From positions 1 through 64,000 of the forward strand of contig JAFZVQ010000034.1 of the NCBI GenBank assembly GCA_017617715.1: a stretch of DNA of 64,000 nt, in the 5' to 3' direction. Shown here one piece after another: positions 1 through 8,144 of the stretch (position 1 is its first letter; every line of letters begins with the position of its first letter). The position numbers and the translations under genes are program-made. The notes below the pieces were generated by a model, which did no database searches, was not told the DNA's origin, and saw nothing but the letters and a program-made list of their open reading frames with translations. Source of the DNA: Bacteroidales bacterium (GTDB taxonomy: Bacteria > Bacteroidota > Bacteroidia > Bacteroidales > UBA932).

Positions 1-1
1 T

Positions 2-730
2 ATCTGGAAAGGCGACGACAAGAAGGTCATCATGGACGTCCTGTGCCACACCAAGGACGGCCGGAAGATAATCGTCGAGATGCAGCGGGCCGATAAGGCG
101 AACCTGCGCAAAAGGATGCTGTACTACGGCGCATCAATGATCCATACCCAATTGCACAAGGGGGATTCATATGGGACGTTAATGCCGGTGTATGTCGTCT
201 GTTTTATGAACTTCCGCCTCAAGCACGACACCGACAAACTGATTTATACGTATAAGTTCAGGGAAACATCCGGAGAGGGATATACCGCTAAAAGTCTGAT
301 TAATGTTTACCTGTGCGAGTTGCCTCGGCTTGCAAGCCATCCTGGCAAATCCCTTACTCCGGTGGAAGTGTGGTTTGATATTCTGCAAAATATGAGTACT
401 TTTGTGACCAGACCGGAGATGTACGGCGAAAAATACGACCCTATTTTCGAGTCCAGCCTTCAGTCTCCCATACCAGATAAGGATAAACTTCAATACTTTC
501 GCTCTATGTTCGACAACGACGTACGTTCATACCTCACCGATGAGGACCGTCAGGAAATAGCCGAAGAATTCTTCGCCAAAGGAGTTGATGAAGGAATAAT
601 CAAAGGACGGGTAGAAGGGAAAGCAGAAGGTAGGGCTGAGATGGCAAAAGCGCTTAAAGAACTTGGTGTTCCCGATGACAAAATTGCTCGAGCTTCCGGC
701 TTGAGTCCGGAGGAGATTGCTGCGCTGTAG
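2..730 (+). CDS. Rpn-family PD-(D/E)XK nuclease / putative transposase, 5' truncated by window edge
   Basis: The reading frame is open from base 2, so the true start lies before the window; the ATG at 32 is internal. The conserved core of this family is visible: an Asp (in MDVLC) followed about 15 residues later by VEMQ, the E-x-Q half of the PD-(D/E)XK active site, then the usual YYGASMIH segment. The C-terminus has the charged, repetitive KGRVEGKAEGRAEMAK stretch and a short helix-turn-helix-like tail that are typical of these proteins. Relatives are annotated as recombination-promoting nucleases or PDDEXK transposases; they are common as scattered multi-copy genes in Bacteroidales. Function here is inferred from family only. 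A strong bidirectional terminator follows. Confidence 0.85.
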   Translation: MWKGDDKKVIMDVLCHTKDGRKIIVEMQRADKANLRKRMLYYGASMIHTQLHKGDSYGTLMPVYVVCFMNFRLKHDTDKLIYTYKFRETSGEGYTAKSLINVYLCELPRLASHPGKSLTPVEVWFDILQNMSTFVTRPEMYGEKYDPIFESSLQSPIPDKDKLQYFRSMFDNDVRSYLTDEDRQEIAEEFFAKGVDEGIIKGRVEGKAEGRAEMAKALKELGVPDDKIARASGLSPEEIAAL

Positions 731-770
731 TTTGGCGTAAAATGTAAGTCGCTTTAAAACAATATGTTAC

Positions 771-808
771 AAAAACCAAGTTGGGGTAAATGCCCCAACT
801 TGGTTTTT
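771..808. terminator. Bidirectional intrinsic terminator
   Basis: A perfect 16-bp stem (AAAAACCAAGTTGGGG paired with its complement) around a 6-nt loop, with A-runs on one side and T-runs on the other. It lies between the convergent nuclease gene and the end of the MBL-fold hydrolase gene, so it can stop both transcripts. Confidence 0.9.
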
Positions 809-843
809 ATAAGTGCTTATGAGCGAGCGGTTTGCGGTTTACG

Positions 844-1923
844 CTAATCGCAGAGGTAGGGGCCGTGGATGGCGTTCACGCGGTAGGCGTAGTCCGTGTC
901 GTCCAGGACGTAGACGTAGAACTGGTCGCCGCCGGGCCATACGCGTATAACCACATGGCCTTCGGTGTTTTTGCAAAGGCCGTAGATTGCCGGATACTGG
1001 CTGACCAGGGTGGACGGTATGCCGGTGAAGAACATGTCCTGAGTTCCTGCATGGTTCTGGATGATACTCTGGTTGGGCTGGTCGGTGCGTTCGTAGAAAC
1101 TCTGGGTGACCACCACTTTGGGTTCGTAAACATCTGACTCTATGTCATAAGATGCTTCGTTGTACATGTGGTGGTGGGCTTTCATTGCTTCTATGTTGCG
1201 GCCGATGCCGTTAGCCACAGTCCTGCAGATGCTCTGGACGTTCATGTCGCCGCTGGAGAAGAAGTCGAACTTGCCGTATTTCAGCAGGAAGGCGCATGAC
1301 ATGCCGTTCTCTGTGGTCACTCCGGAATCCACGACTGCGCTGCCATTCCATGCCAGTCCGTTTCCTGCGACACCGAACACTTCAAAGCCGGGACAGGCTG
1401 ATGCGTTGTATAGCGGCACTATCTGGCTGTTCGAGCCTACTGTGAAGCGCTCCACTTGAAGTCCGGAGTTCACGGTGTTGTATTCGATAAACTTCCGGAG
1501 GTTGTAGGTAGCGGATTCCGAGTCGCCTTCGGTGTAGTCCGGGTGGGACTGGTCGATAAGTTTGTTGAACTTCACACGCTCATATATCCCCGTGATTCCT
1601 GCAAGATAGTACTCACCGGGCGTATGCATGGACCTGCCGCCGCCGAAATAGCCTATGTGGTCTATGTGGTAGTGGGTGGCGAGGAAATAGTCCAGAGCGT
1701 TATGACCGGAGGGCATGAAATACTTCACGTACGCCGCCTGGGTCTGCCAGGGGATGGCAGTTTCAGATGGCTTTGTGGGGGCGTCGGTGGTGCCACTCTT
1801 TTTGTAGTTGTAGAGGTCGCCTGCATCCACCATCATGGTGGTGCCGTCGGGGAAAATGTAGAAGAAACATTCTCCCCTTCCGGTACTTATGGCGTGGATG
1901 TCCAGGACCCCCTCCTGCCACAA
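844..1923 (-). CDS. MBL-fold hydrolase (paralogue 1), no normal start codon
   Basis: Metallo-beta-lactamase fold protein of the ComEC-like type. It shows the zinc motif HYHIDH, the FFSSGDMN segment and the MKAHHHM segment shared with two full-length paralogues upstream in the same locus (8145-9302 and 9302-10549). The only usable start is TTG at 1923. Homology clearly begins further upstream: the frame stays open back to a TGA at 1975-1977 and encodes EASVGAPLPLWQEG, which matches the paralogues. No ATG or GTG occurs in that interval and no signal peptide is encoded, although both paralogues are exported. The frame is also the same as that of the preceding lipoprotein gene. The gene is either broken (start and signal peptide lost by deletion), or was fused to the lipoprotein and cut by a nonsense codon, or is reached by reinitiation or read-through. 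Substrate unknown. Confidence 0.75.
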   Translation of the reverse strand: MWQEGVLDIHAISTGRGECFFYIFPDGTTMMVDAGDLYNYKKSGTTDAPTKPSETAIPWQTQAAYVKYFMPSGHNALDYFLATHYHIDHIGYFGGGRSMHTPGEYYLAGITGIYERVKFNKLIDQSHPDYTEGDSESATYNLRKFIEYNTVNSGLQVERFTVGSNSQIVPLYNASACPGFEVFGVAGNGLAWNGSAVVDSGVTTENGMSCAFLLKYGKFDFFSSGDMNVQSICRTVANGIGRNIEAMKAHHHMYNEASYDIESDVYEPKVVVTQSFYERTDQPNQSIIQNHAGTQDMFFTGIPSTLVSQYPAIYGLCKNTEGHVVIRVWPGGDQFYVYVLDDTDYAYRVNAIHGPYLCD

Positions 1924-1974
1924 TGGCAGGGGGGCTCCTACGGACGCCTCGTTATAGGCTACCGACTCGTCTCT

Positions 1975-4248
1975 TCACTGCGGATTGAGTACGGGCCAGC
2001 TAGTGCCGCCGAGGTCGGCGTTATTGGAGTTGGATGCAACTGTCCATCCGCATACCGATCCTACGTACTTATTAGTTCCGGCCGTTACGGTTGAATTATC
2101 TGTAATGCTTGCAGAGTAGTTCTTGCAACCACTGATTTCAGATCCCGCTGCTGTCGAATTTGCCGCATCATTGCATCCTACTGCACCGGCTACACCACCT
2201 ATACAAGGAAAACTGATAGGACCTGTACCATTGTAGATTGCGGAATTAATATTCCTGACTCGTCCATTGACTTCAATAGCTCCTTTGCTGGAGTCCGCGC
2301 TGTCACCATTTATGCAATCTACAACGCGATTATGAGCACAACCAACTATGCCCCCAACTTTAGGAGCCGCTGTGGTTTCTGTGCTACCTGTCTGACCAAC
2401 ATTGAAATTTGCTACAATAGCACCAACATTTATGCATTCAACTATGTCATTGACTGTAGCGCCAATAATGCCACCTGCGGATGCTCCTTGGGATCCCTCT
2501 GTATCAGATCCGGCATTTTTGTAGGTAGAATTCCAATTCAAAGTGATGGCACCTTCATTCTTGCATTTGTAAATAAGACCAGTACTTGGCATAGAGGCCT
2601 CTTTCCATGGAGCTGCATCATAGCCTCCTTTGTAATTACCTCCTGCGATTCCTCCTACGCAACACACCCTGCTGTATGCTGTGCCTGCCCCAATAGTAAG
2701 TGAAATATTGCCCTCATTTCGGCATTCGTCCAGAATATTCACAGAGTTGGACTGTGTGCTGTTAATAAGTCCGACAATTCCACCTATTCCGCTGTTTCTG
2801 GTATAATGTGAATTTGAGCACGATACGTCACTCTTATTTACGCAATTAATGAATTGACCATCAGTGCATTTGGGACAGAACACACCAAAAAAGAAAGATG
2901 TACGGTCTGGATCTTCTATAGTGATAGTGGATGAAACCTCACTGTTCTTTATTATTCCATTGTTGGTAGAGGTGACAATACCCATGTTATTGCTGCTCCA
3001 CTTGCAAGTATAAGATCCACCGTCTACAATAAAACCGTCCACAATGCCCGTGCTAGATATTGAATTGAAAAGGGCTATTTCAAATGTGCAGTTTTGCACT
3101 TTCAGATCCTTTACGGTCCCGTCAACTGTTTTAAAAATAGTTGCGCTGATTATGGCGTTCTTAATTGCATGATTCTGTCCGTTGAAGGTTACGCCTGCGG
3201 GCAAGCTAGCTGTGCCGGCGAAAGAGGCTCCTGCATAATCAATGTCGTTCGCAAGCATAATATCGGAACTTCCGTTGAGCCAGTAGCTGTAATCGTCGTT
3301 GTTGATTGCGTTTTTCAATAATACGAAATCACGTGCCGTCTTGACCTGCCTTGGTGCTGAAGAAATCCCGCTGAAATTGACTCCGAATTTGCTGATGCGT
3401 CCGGCCTGGAACTTCAAGGGATTTGACGAGCAATCAAGAATTTTCTCGAAATGGCGGTCTCCTGAAGTGACCACGTGAATGGCAAGGGCGGATGCGGTGT
3501 TCAGCTCGGAAGGGGCGATCGCAAACCAGATAGGGCTACTCAAGTCAGTTATCCCCCTCATAGTCAACGAGGTATGGCTGCCGGATGAAAGAATTCCGTC
3601 GCCGTCAAGAGTCACGTTGCCTGCAATCTTGATATCAGGCGACATTGCCTGAATCTCCACGAACTTCACAGTCTCTCCACCAAGATCAATACCGCTGATG
3701 GTCATAAGTCCGTACGCCGTCGCATGTGAGAAACTCAGGGCGATGTTGCCAGGGACAACAGCTGCGCTGGCATAAGTCTCTTTGGCGAACAAGATAATTG
3801 ATTCCGGGTCGCACGAAGCCGCCTGTGGAGCTTGAGACTTATCCATATCCGGGCTATACTTCACTGTCGCTGCAGTGCCACCTGAAGCCGTGGTAGTATT
3901 GGTGGTCACGCGGATGGTGATTTCACCTGAAGCAGGCAGGGCCAGGGTGCATTCTCCGAACTCAGCGGATTTGCCGCCGTCAAGAGGGGTGACTGAAAGT
4001 TCCTGGGTGAGATCGGGGTCATTGTTGACGCAGATAATCACCTTGTCGCCTGAAGACCAGAGCAGAGGATATGATCCGTTGTCTTTCTCGCCAAAGGCGG
4101 CCTTATTCGTGAGGACCTCGGAAGCGGAGAGATGGATAGTCTTGTAGACCAGACCGTCGCCCGGGGTTTCCGGGTTGATGTTCTTATTGCAGGAAGATGC
4201 GAAAGCCAGTGCGGCAATCGACATCAGTATGACAGTAATTCTTCTCAT
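1975..4248 (-). CDS. Fimbrillin-like / GLUG-repeat surface lipoprotein (757 aa)
   Basis: Signal peptide with lipobox ending ASSC (Cys about 20). Residues roughly 35-290 form a fimbrillin-like module with the pattern LxWSSGDKVI seen again in the 805-aa protein upstream and in the BspA-M64 protein at 59 kb. The rest is a run of irregular repeats built around GGIVG or GGIIG followed by a C-x-N-x-G-x-I element, resembling GLUG-type repeats of bacterial adhesins and protease-associated proteins. There is no catalytic motif. It is probably anchored in the outer membrane facing outward, but its ligand is unknown. It starts 12 nt after a 45-aa small ORF and ends in frame with the start-less MBL gene. 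Its C-terminus (VGSVCGWT then VLNPQ) resembles the natural end of the 805-aa relative, which argues that the stop codon is genuine. Confidence 0.75.
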   Translation of the reverse strand: MRRITVILMSIAALAFASSCNKNINPETPGDGLVYKTIHLSASEVLTNKAAFGEKDNGSYPLLWSSGDKVIICVNNDPDLTQELSVTPLDGGKSAEFGECTLALPASGEITIRVTTNTTTASGGTAATVKYSPDMDKSQAPQAASCDPESIILFAKETYASAAVVPGNIALSFSHATAYGLMTISGIDLGGETVKFVEIQAMSPDIKIAGNVTLDGDGILSSGSHTSLTMRGITDLSSPIWFAIAPSELNTASALAIHVVTSGDRHFEKILDCSSNPLKFQAGRISKFGVNFSGISSAPRQVKTARDFVLLKNAINNDDYSYWLNGSSDIMLANDIDYAGASFAGTASLPAGVTFNGQNHAIKNAIISATIFKTVDGTVKDLKVQNCTFEIALFNSISSTGIVDGFIVDGGSYTCKWSSNNMGIVTSTNNGIIKNSEVSSTITIEDPDRTSFFFGVFCPKCTDGQFINCVNKSDVSCSNSHYTRNSGIGGIVGLINSTQSNSVNILDECRNEGNISLTIGAGTAYSRVCCVGGIAGGNYKGGYDAAPWKEASMPSTGLIYKCKNEGAITLNWNSTYKNAGSDTEGSQGASAGGIIGATVNDIVECINVGAIVANFNVGQTGSTETTAAPKVGGIVGCAHNRVVDCINGDSADSSKGAIEVNGRVRNINSAIYNGTGPISFPCIGGVAGAVGCNDAANSTAAGSEISGCKNYSASITDNSTVTAGTNKYVGSVCGWTVASNSNNADLGGTSWPVLNPQ

Positions 4249-4260
4249 GGCTTCTTCGGA

Positions 4261-4398
4261 TTAATAAGGTCCATATTCATCTTCATCCACATTCGCAATG
4301 GCATTGGGAACGGAAGAATTACACACAACGTAGCCGGCGTGAATAGTGATGATATTCACAAGCGGCTGATTGTAAACAAGTTGTTTCTTTATGTCCAT
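4261..4398 (-). CDS. Small ORF of 45 aa, YxxP...VCxS family (copy 2)
   Basis: Begins ATG GAC ATA AAG AAA and ends DEDEYGPY-stop. It sits 11 nt after the 805-aa lipoprotein stop and 12 nt before the 757-aa lipoprotein start, filling the only gap between them. Aligned without gaps on its Cys26, it shares Tyr at -17, Pro at -14, two aliphatic residues at -2/-1 and Ser at +2 with the small ORFs at 6817 and 62469, and like them has an acidic, aromatic C-terminus. No signal peptide or transmembrane segment is apparent. Function unknown; I recall loosely similar unnamed short proteins in Bacteroidales but no functional description. Confidence 0.75.
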   Translation of the reverse strand: MDIKKQLVYNQPLVNIITIHAGYVVCNSSVPNAIANVDEDEYGPY

Positions 4399-4409
4399 GA
4401 CAGGTCAAA

Positions 4410-6812
4410 TTAGAGGTTTACATTGAAATTAGGTTGACTTGCGCTGGCGCTGCCGCAGAGATTGCTCTTGCTTGCCGCAGCTCCGTTGATGGTGCCGGCA
4501 ACATTGATGGGGCTTGCCGACCCTCCGAGAGTAATGGATGACGTGCCCTGATACACGCCCACAAGCATGCCGCCGGTAGAATCCTGGCCGGAAGTGATGG
4601 CGCAGTTGACGGAGCATCCTTCGCCGGTGGAAACCGTCGCGTCCAGCTGAAGGCCTATAAGACCTCCGGTGGGGCAACTGAGGGTGGTATTGATGGCACC
4701 GGTGTTGGTGCATCCGGTCATCTTAAAGCCTTCGTGCAGACCGGTGATTCCGCCTACGCAGTGAAGTGAGGCGTTCTGGGTATAAGATACCGTGATTGAA
4801 CCGGAGTTGGAGCAGTTCAGCATGTCTATGTTACCCATGCCTGCAATGCCTCCGAATGCATGGTACGCCTCGGCTGCGCTGGTCACGTTGCCGCTTTCAA
4901 CCAGGTCTGCGGCGTTGGTGCATCCTGCCACAAGGGCGCCTTCGCATCCGGATGCCTTCCCGATAATTCCGCCGTAAGCCGAGTCGGATGTATGGTTGTT
5001 CTTCTTGAAAATGGTGCCTGTCGCAAGATTGTCGCAGTCGGAGATGAGCGTCCTGGACATGGTGCAGCCGATGATTCCACCGTAATAACCGGATTTGCTC
5101 TGGGAGCCGGCGCCAATCTCTCCGGCATTGGTGCACTCGCTGATTTCCACGTTGTAGGTACCGCCTTCCGTGGGCTGGTGGTCCATGCCGACAATGCCGC
5201 CTATGTAATGTGCGACTTTGATGTTGATGGTGGATGTGACCTTGCCCTCGTTGGCGCATCCGTTGATTATTACTCCGTCTGTGACACCTATACGGCCCAC
5301 AATGCCGCCGGCAAAGGATGTGCTGATAAGGCCGTTGGCTTTTGTGGAAAGGTTGATTTCGGCAGAGTTCTGGCAGTTCTCAACAGTGGTGTCGGAATTG
5401 GTAATTTGTCCGACTATTCCGCCGATGTACATGTTTCCGGTCATTTTCACGCCGCTGGCGTTCTTTATGTCGCCATAATTCCGGCAGCCTGAGATAGCTG
5501 CGGGCCCGCCCGATCCGACACATCCGGTGATGCCTCCGGCCCGGAGGCCCATAGTGGCCGCGGCAGGGAGCACCATGGTAATAGGGACATAGGACTCGAC
5601 ATCGGCAATCAACACTTTGTCGCTGCCCTTGTTGTTCTTTACAAGGCCGGCAAGGGCTCCGACATAATAGCTTTCCGCCGCCGAATCGATGGTGATGGCG
5701 CTTACTCCGTCATATTCTCCGGATGGAGTGCAGCCGAGTTTCAGGTTCACGATCGCATTGTCGTCGCTGATGGTCTGGAACAGACCGAAGCGGTCGATGT
5801 CGGGATGCTTGGAAGTGTTGATTACGAAATTGTAGATGCTGTGACCCTGGCCGTCGAAGCTGCAACGTCCGGGAAGGGGATTCCATTCGCCTCCGCCCCA
5901 GTCTATGTCGGCAGTGAGCTTGACCACGTCTCCCCTGACGTAGGCGTTGATGTTGTCCGCCCAGGTCTGGAGATCCGCCTTGCTGCCTATTGACAGGGGA
6001 AGAACAGTGCCGGTGTCCATTTTGCCGAACGACATGCCTCCGTTGATGGGGAGCACGGCTTTCTTGCTGGCTGTGCGAATGTATTTCTCGCTGGCAGTGC
6101 TGATCGCGAATGTCACACCGCTGCCCAGTTCGGCCGGGAGGACGACTGCGTGGTACTTGCCCTTGCTGAATGTGCCACCGCCTTCGGGGAACACTGATAC
6201 GTAGGAGGACCCGGTTGCAGCTGAGACAGGATTGCTGCCGCTCATGTCCACTTCGCCGGCACCGGAAATCAATTCCCCGGCGTTGCCGTAGAAGGTGACG
6301 CTGCGGATATCGTCGGATGTGATTTCAAATTCTGCCAGGGACACGACATTCCTGAAGAACATGGAACCGCCGGACGACAGGGCCACCGAAATGAGTGCAT
6401 CTGCAGCCACGGACCTGCCAGCAGGAACCTCCTGGTACTGCCCGAGACTGATGGTGACGCCCTTTTCAGTGCGGCTCTTGGCAGCACTGAATGGATATAC
6501 GGCACAGAACTCGGTAGCGCCGTCGGAAACGGTTCCGCTGATTGTTGCGTTCTTCCCGCTGACATTCCAAACGGTGAATTCATTGGGCTCGGTCTTGATT
6601 CCGTCGAAGACTGCGACTTTGTCGCCGTCGCTCCACCGAACGCTGAGGCCGTCGAGCCAGGCCTTGGTGCCGGTGTTTTCTAGCTGGACCGTGAATTCAA
6701 TTTGCTTCAGGCCATTCTGGGAAGGGACTTCTTCATGAATGGCTTCTTTTGCGCAGGCTGCAGTGAGGATCATGGCCGCCGCTGCAACTAAGAATAATGC
6801 TGTTTTTTTCAT
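4410..6812 (-). CDS. Fimbrillin-like / GLUG-repeat surface lipoprotein (about 800 aa)
   Basis: I start it at the ATG at 6812 (MKKTALFLV), because the in-frame ATG at 6827 lies inside the preceding small ORF and adds five residues before a perfect signal peptide. Lipobox LTAAC. A fimbrillin-like module (about residues 30-270, with LSVRWSDGDKVAVF) is followed by many GGI(V/T/I)G...C-x-N-x-G repeats like those of the 757-aa neighbour. The two proteins are paralogues and sit in the same operon, each preceded by a small YxxP/CxS ORF. Expected to be surface-exposed in the outer membrane. A binding or scaffolding role beside the SusCD system is a guess; no enzyme motif is seen. Confidence 0.75.
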   Translation of the reverse strand: MKKTALFLVAAAAMILTAACAKEAIHEEVPSQNGLKQIEFTVQLENTGTKAWLDGLSVRWSDGDKVAVFDGIKTEPNEFTVWNVSGKNATISGTVSDGATEFCAVYPFSAAKSRTEKGVTISLGQYQEVPAGRSVAADALISVALSSGGSMFFRNVVSLAEFEITSDDIRSVTFYGNAGELISGAGEVDMSGSNPVSAATGSSYVSVFPEGGGTFSKGKYHAVVLPAELGSGVTFAISTASEKYIRTASKKAVLPINGGMSFGKMDTGTVLPLSIGSKADLQTWADNINAYVRGDVVKLTADIDWGGGEWNPLPGRCSFDGQGHSIYNFVINTSKHPDIDRFGLFQTISDDNAIVNLKLGCTPSGEYDGVSAITIDSAAESYYVGALAGLVKNNKGSDKVLIADVESYVPITMVLPAAATMGLRAGGITGCVGSGGPAAISGCRNYGDIKNASGVKMTGNMYIGGIVGQITNSDTTVENCQNSAEINLSTKANGLISTSFAGGIVGRIGVTDGVIINGCANEGKVTSTINIKVAHYIGGIVGMDHQPTEGGTYNVEISECTNAGEIGAGSQSKSGYYGGIIGCTMSRTLISDCDNLATGTIFKKNNHTSDSAYGGIIGKASGCEGALVAGCTNAADLVESGNVTSAAEAYHAFGGIAGMGNIDMLNCSNSGSITVSYTQNASLHCVGGITGLHEGFKMTGCTNTGAINTTLSCPTGGLIGLQLDATVSTGEGCSVNCAITSGQDSTGGMLVGVYQGTSSITLGGSASPINVAGTINGAAASKSNLCGSASASQPNFNVNL

Positions 6813-6816
6813 AAGG

Positions 6817-6948
6817 CTACCATTCATAAGTTGTTAAACTGTCGAAATCTTCCGTCTCCACGATGTCCGACGAGCATAAGACATGCTCTTCCTGCCACTC
6901 TGAGCGTTCGCAGCGTGGCGGTACATAAGCTTTTAAGTGTTTGATCAT
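6817..6948 (-). CDS. Small ORF of 43 aa, YxxP...LCxS family (copy 1)
   Basis: ATG ATC AAA CAC ... TGG TAG. It lies 19 nt after the M14 gene and 4 nt before the lipoprotein start at 6812, which indicates translational coupling. Aligned on Cys25 it has Tyr at -17, Pro at -14, Val-Leu at -2/-1 and Ser at +2, exactly as in the ORFs at 4261 and 62469; the tail is acidic and ends TYEW. Apart from these positions the three sequences are very different, which suggests old divergence under constraint rather than recent duplication. Function unknown. Confidence 0.75.
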   Translation of the reverse strand: MIKHLKAYVPPRCERSEWQEEHVLCSSDIVETEDFDSLTTYEW

Positions 6949-6967
6949 ATCTTATATGTTTTGATTG

Positions 6968-8143
6968 TTATTCTTCTCCTTCAGCAAAGGCTTTCAGGGC
7001 CCTGGCTATTCCGTGGCCGAACTGGCGCAGCTTGTCGGGATAGACAAGGGCGCCGTTGGAATAAGCAAACGGGAACTCTATGGTGCGGGCGACTTTAATG
7101 TCCTGGATGTTGGCATACACCCATTGTGTCGAATTAAGACCGTCCTGATAGTTACTGGAGGAATTCCAACTCGTCCCGAACGGAAGGTTGTCAGACGTCT
7201 GGTAATTCAGCCCGCCTTCCTGATATTTTTCCATCAGGTCCGAGAAAACGAACTCCTTGGGATTCGGATTTTCACGGTACGGGGTATAGATGTAATTGTC
7301 GTTATACTTATAAAGTTTGGGATTGTGGCAGTCCAGATAAATGTCCGGCTGAGTCTCGGCGATAAGGCTGGCAAGGGCGGCCGTTTCCGGATAGCGAAAC
7401 TCGGTGTAATCCCTGTTATGGTCGTGCGGGAGCCTCCATTTGCCCTGGTCGCCTTCCACGGCGCCGTCCATATCCACGAAGGGAACGACGTTCAGTTCTA
7501 TGTTGTCCCTGAGCCATTCGCCCAGTTCGCTGTCTTCAAGGAACGCCGCCGTTATGCCTTCAACCACAAACTCCGCGGGCGCTTCCGAGCAGTGGTGGCG
7601 GCAACTCACGACTACGGACAGCTTCGGGGCCGATTTCTTCGGCATAATCCTGAAATATGGAACGTCTCTGCCCTTGGGGCTCTTGCATAGGACTCCGGTC
7701 TCATACTGTCCTTTATGGGGAGCATTGATGAATGAATACCACATCTCAGGTGTGTAGGGGTGGCATTCGTAGAACCATACCTCCTTAGCGTCTTTCGGGA
7801 AGGCATAGGTGAACTGGAACTTGGTGGCCCCTTCTTCGGCAAGATAATCATAGCTCTTGCCCTTGTCCAGGGAAACGACCGGGCCGCGCTCGCAGATGGC
7901 GAAACTCTTCGTGAAGACGAAGGTCAGTTTCTTTCCCTGGGCTCCGGTCACGCGGAACGCCCAGTAGAACCAGGCTTTCTTCGATCCCCGGAGTTCCTGG
8001 TGCACATAGACGGTGTCTCCCACCATCCGCTCGAACACAATGTTGCCGGCGGGAAGGTTTTTATCAATCACAACTTCCTCCTGAGCACAACAGGCGGAGA
8101 TTATAGCCGCAACGGCGGCAATCATAAGACAGAATCGTTTCAT
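6968..8143 (-). CDS. M14-family zinc carboxypeptidase-like protein, exported
   Basis: The likely start is the ATG at 8143 (MKRFCLM), 1 nt after the stop of the preceding MBL gene; the longer frame adds 23 residues that spoil the signal peptide. An N-terminal beta-rich domain (about residues 25-150) precedes an M14-type catalytic domain. The zinc ligands are visible as H-x-x-E in CRHHCSE and a later His in YLDCHN, and a candidate catalytic Glu in ARTIEFPF. This group removes C-terminal residues or amide-linked groups from peptides or peptidoglycan. Its presence in a SusCD locus without glycosidases suggests a peptide-containing substrate. Secreted to periplasm or surface; Cys residues after the signal (SACCAQ) make a lipoprotein possible. 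Confidence 0.8.
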   Translation of the reverse strand: MKRFCLMIAAVAAIISACCAQEEVVIDKNLPAGNIVFERMVGDTVYVHQELRGSKKAWFYWAFRVTGAQGKKLTFVFTKSFAICERGPVVSLDKGKSYDYLAEEGATKFQFTYAFPKDAKEVWFYECHPYTPEMWYSFINAPHKGQYETGVLCKSPKGRDVPYFRIMPKKSAPKLSVVVSCRHHCSEAPAEFVVEGITAAFLEDSELGEWLRDNIELNVVPFVDMDGAVEGDQGKWRLPHDHNRDYTEFRYPETAALASLIAETQPDIYLDCHNPKLYKYNDNYIYTPYRENPNPKEFVFSDLMEKYQEGGLNYQTSDNLPFGTSWNSSSNYQDGLNSTQWVYANIQDIKVARTIEFPFAYSNGALVYPDKLRQFGHGIARALKAFAEGEE

Positions 8144-8144
8144 G

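Noticed and set aside
1456..2094. 212-residue plus-strand ORF
   Set aside because: Antisense to the MBL gene and the lipoprotein end; no homology-like features.
6813..6827. Start of the 800-aa lipoprotein at 6827
   Set aside because: That ATG is inside the small ORF 6817-6948, and the signal peptide is complete from the ATG at 6812.
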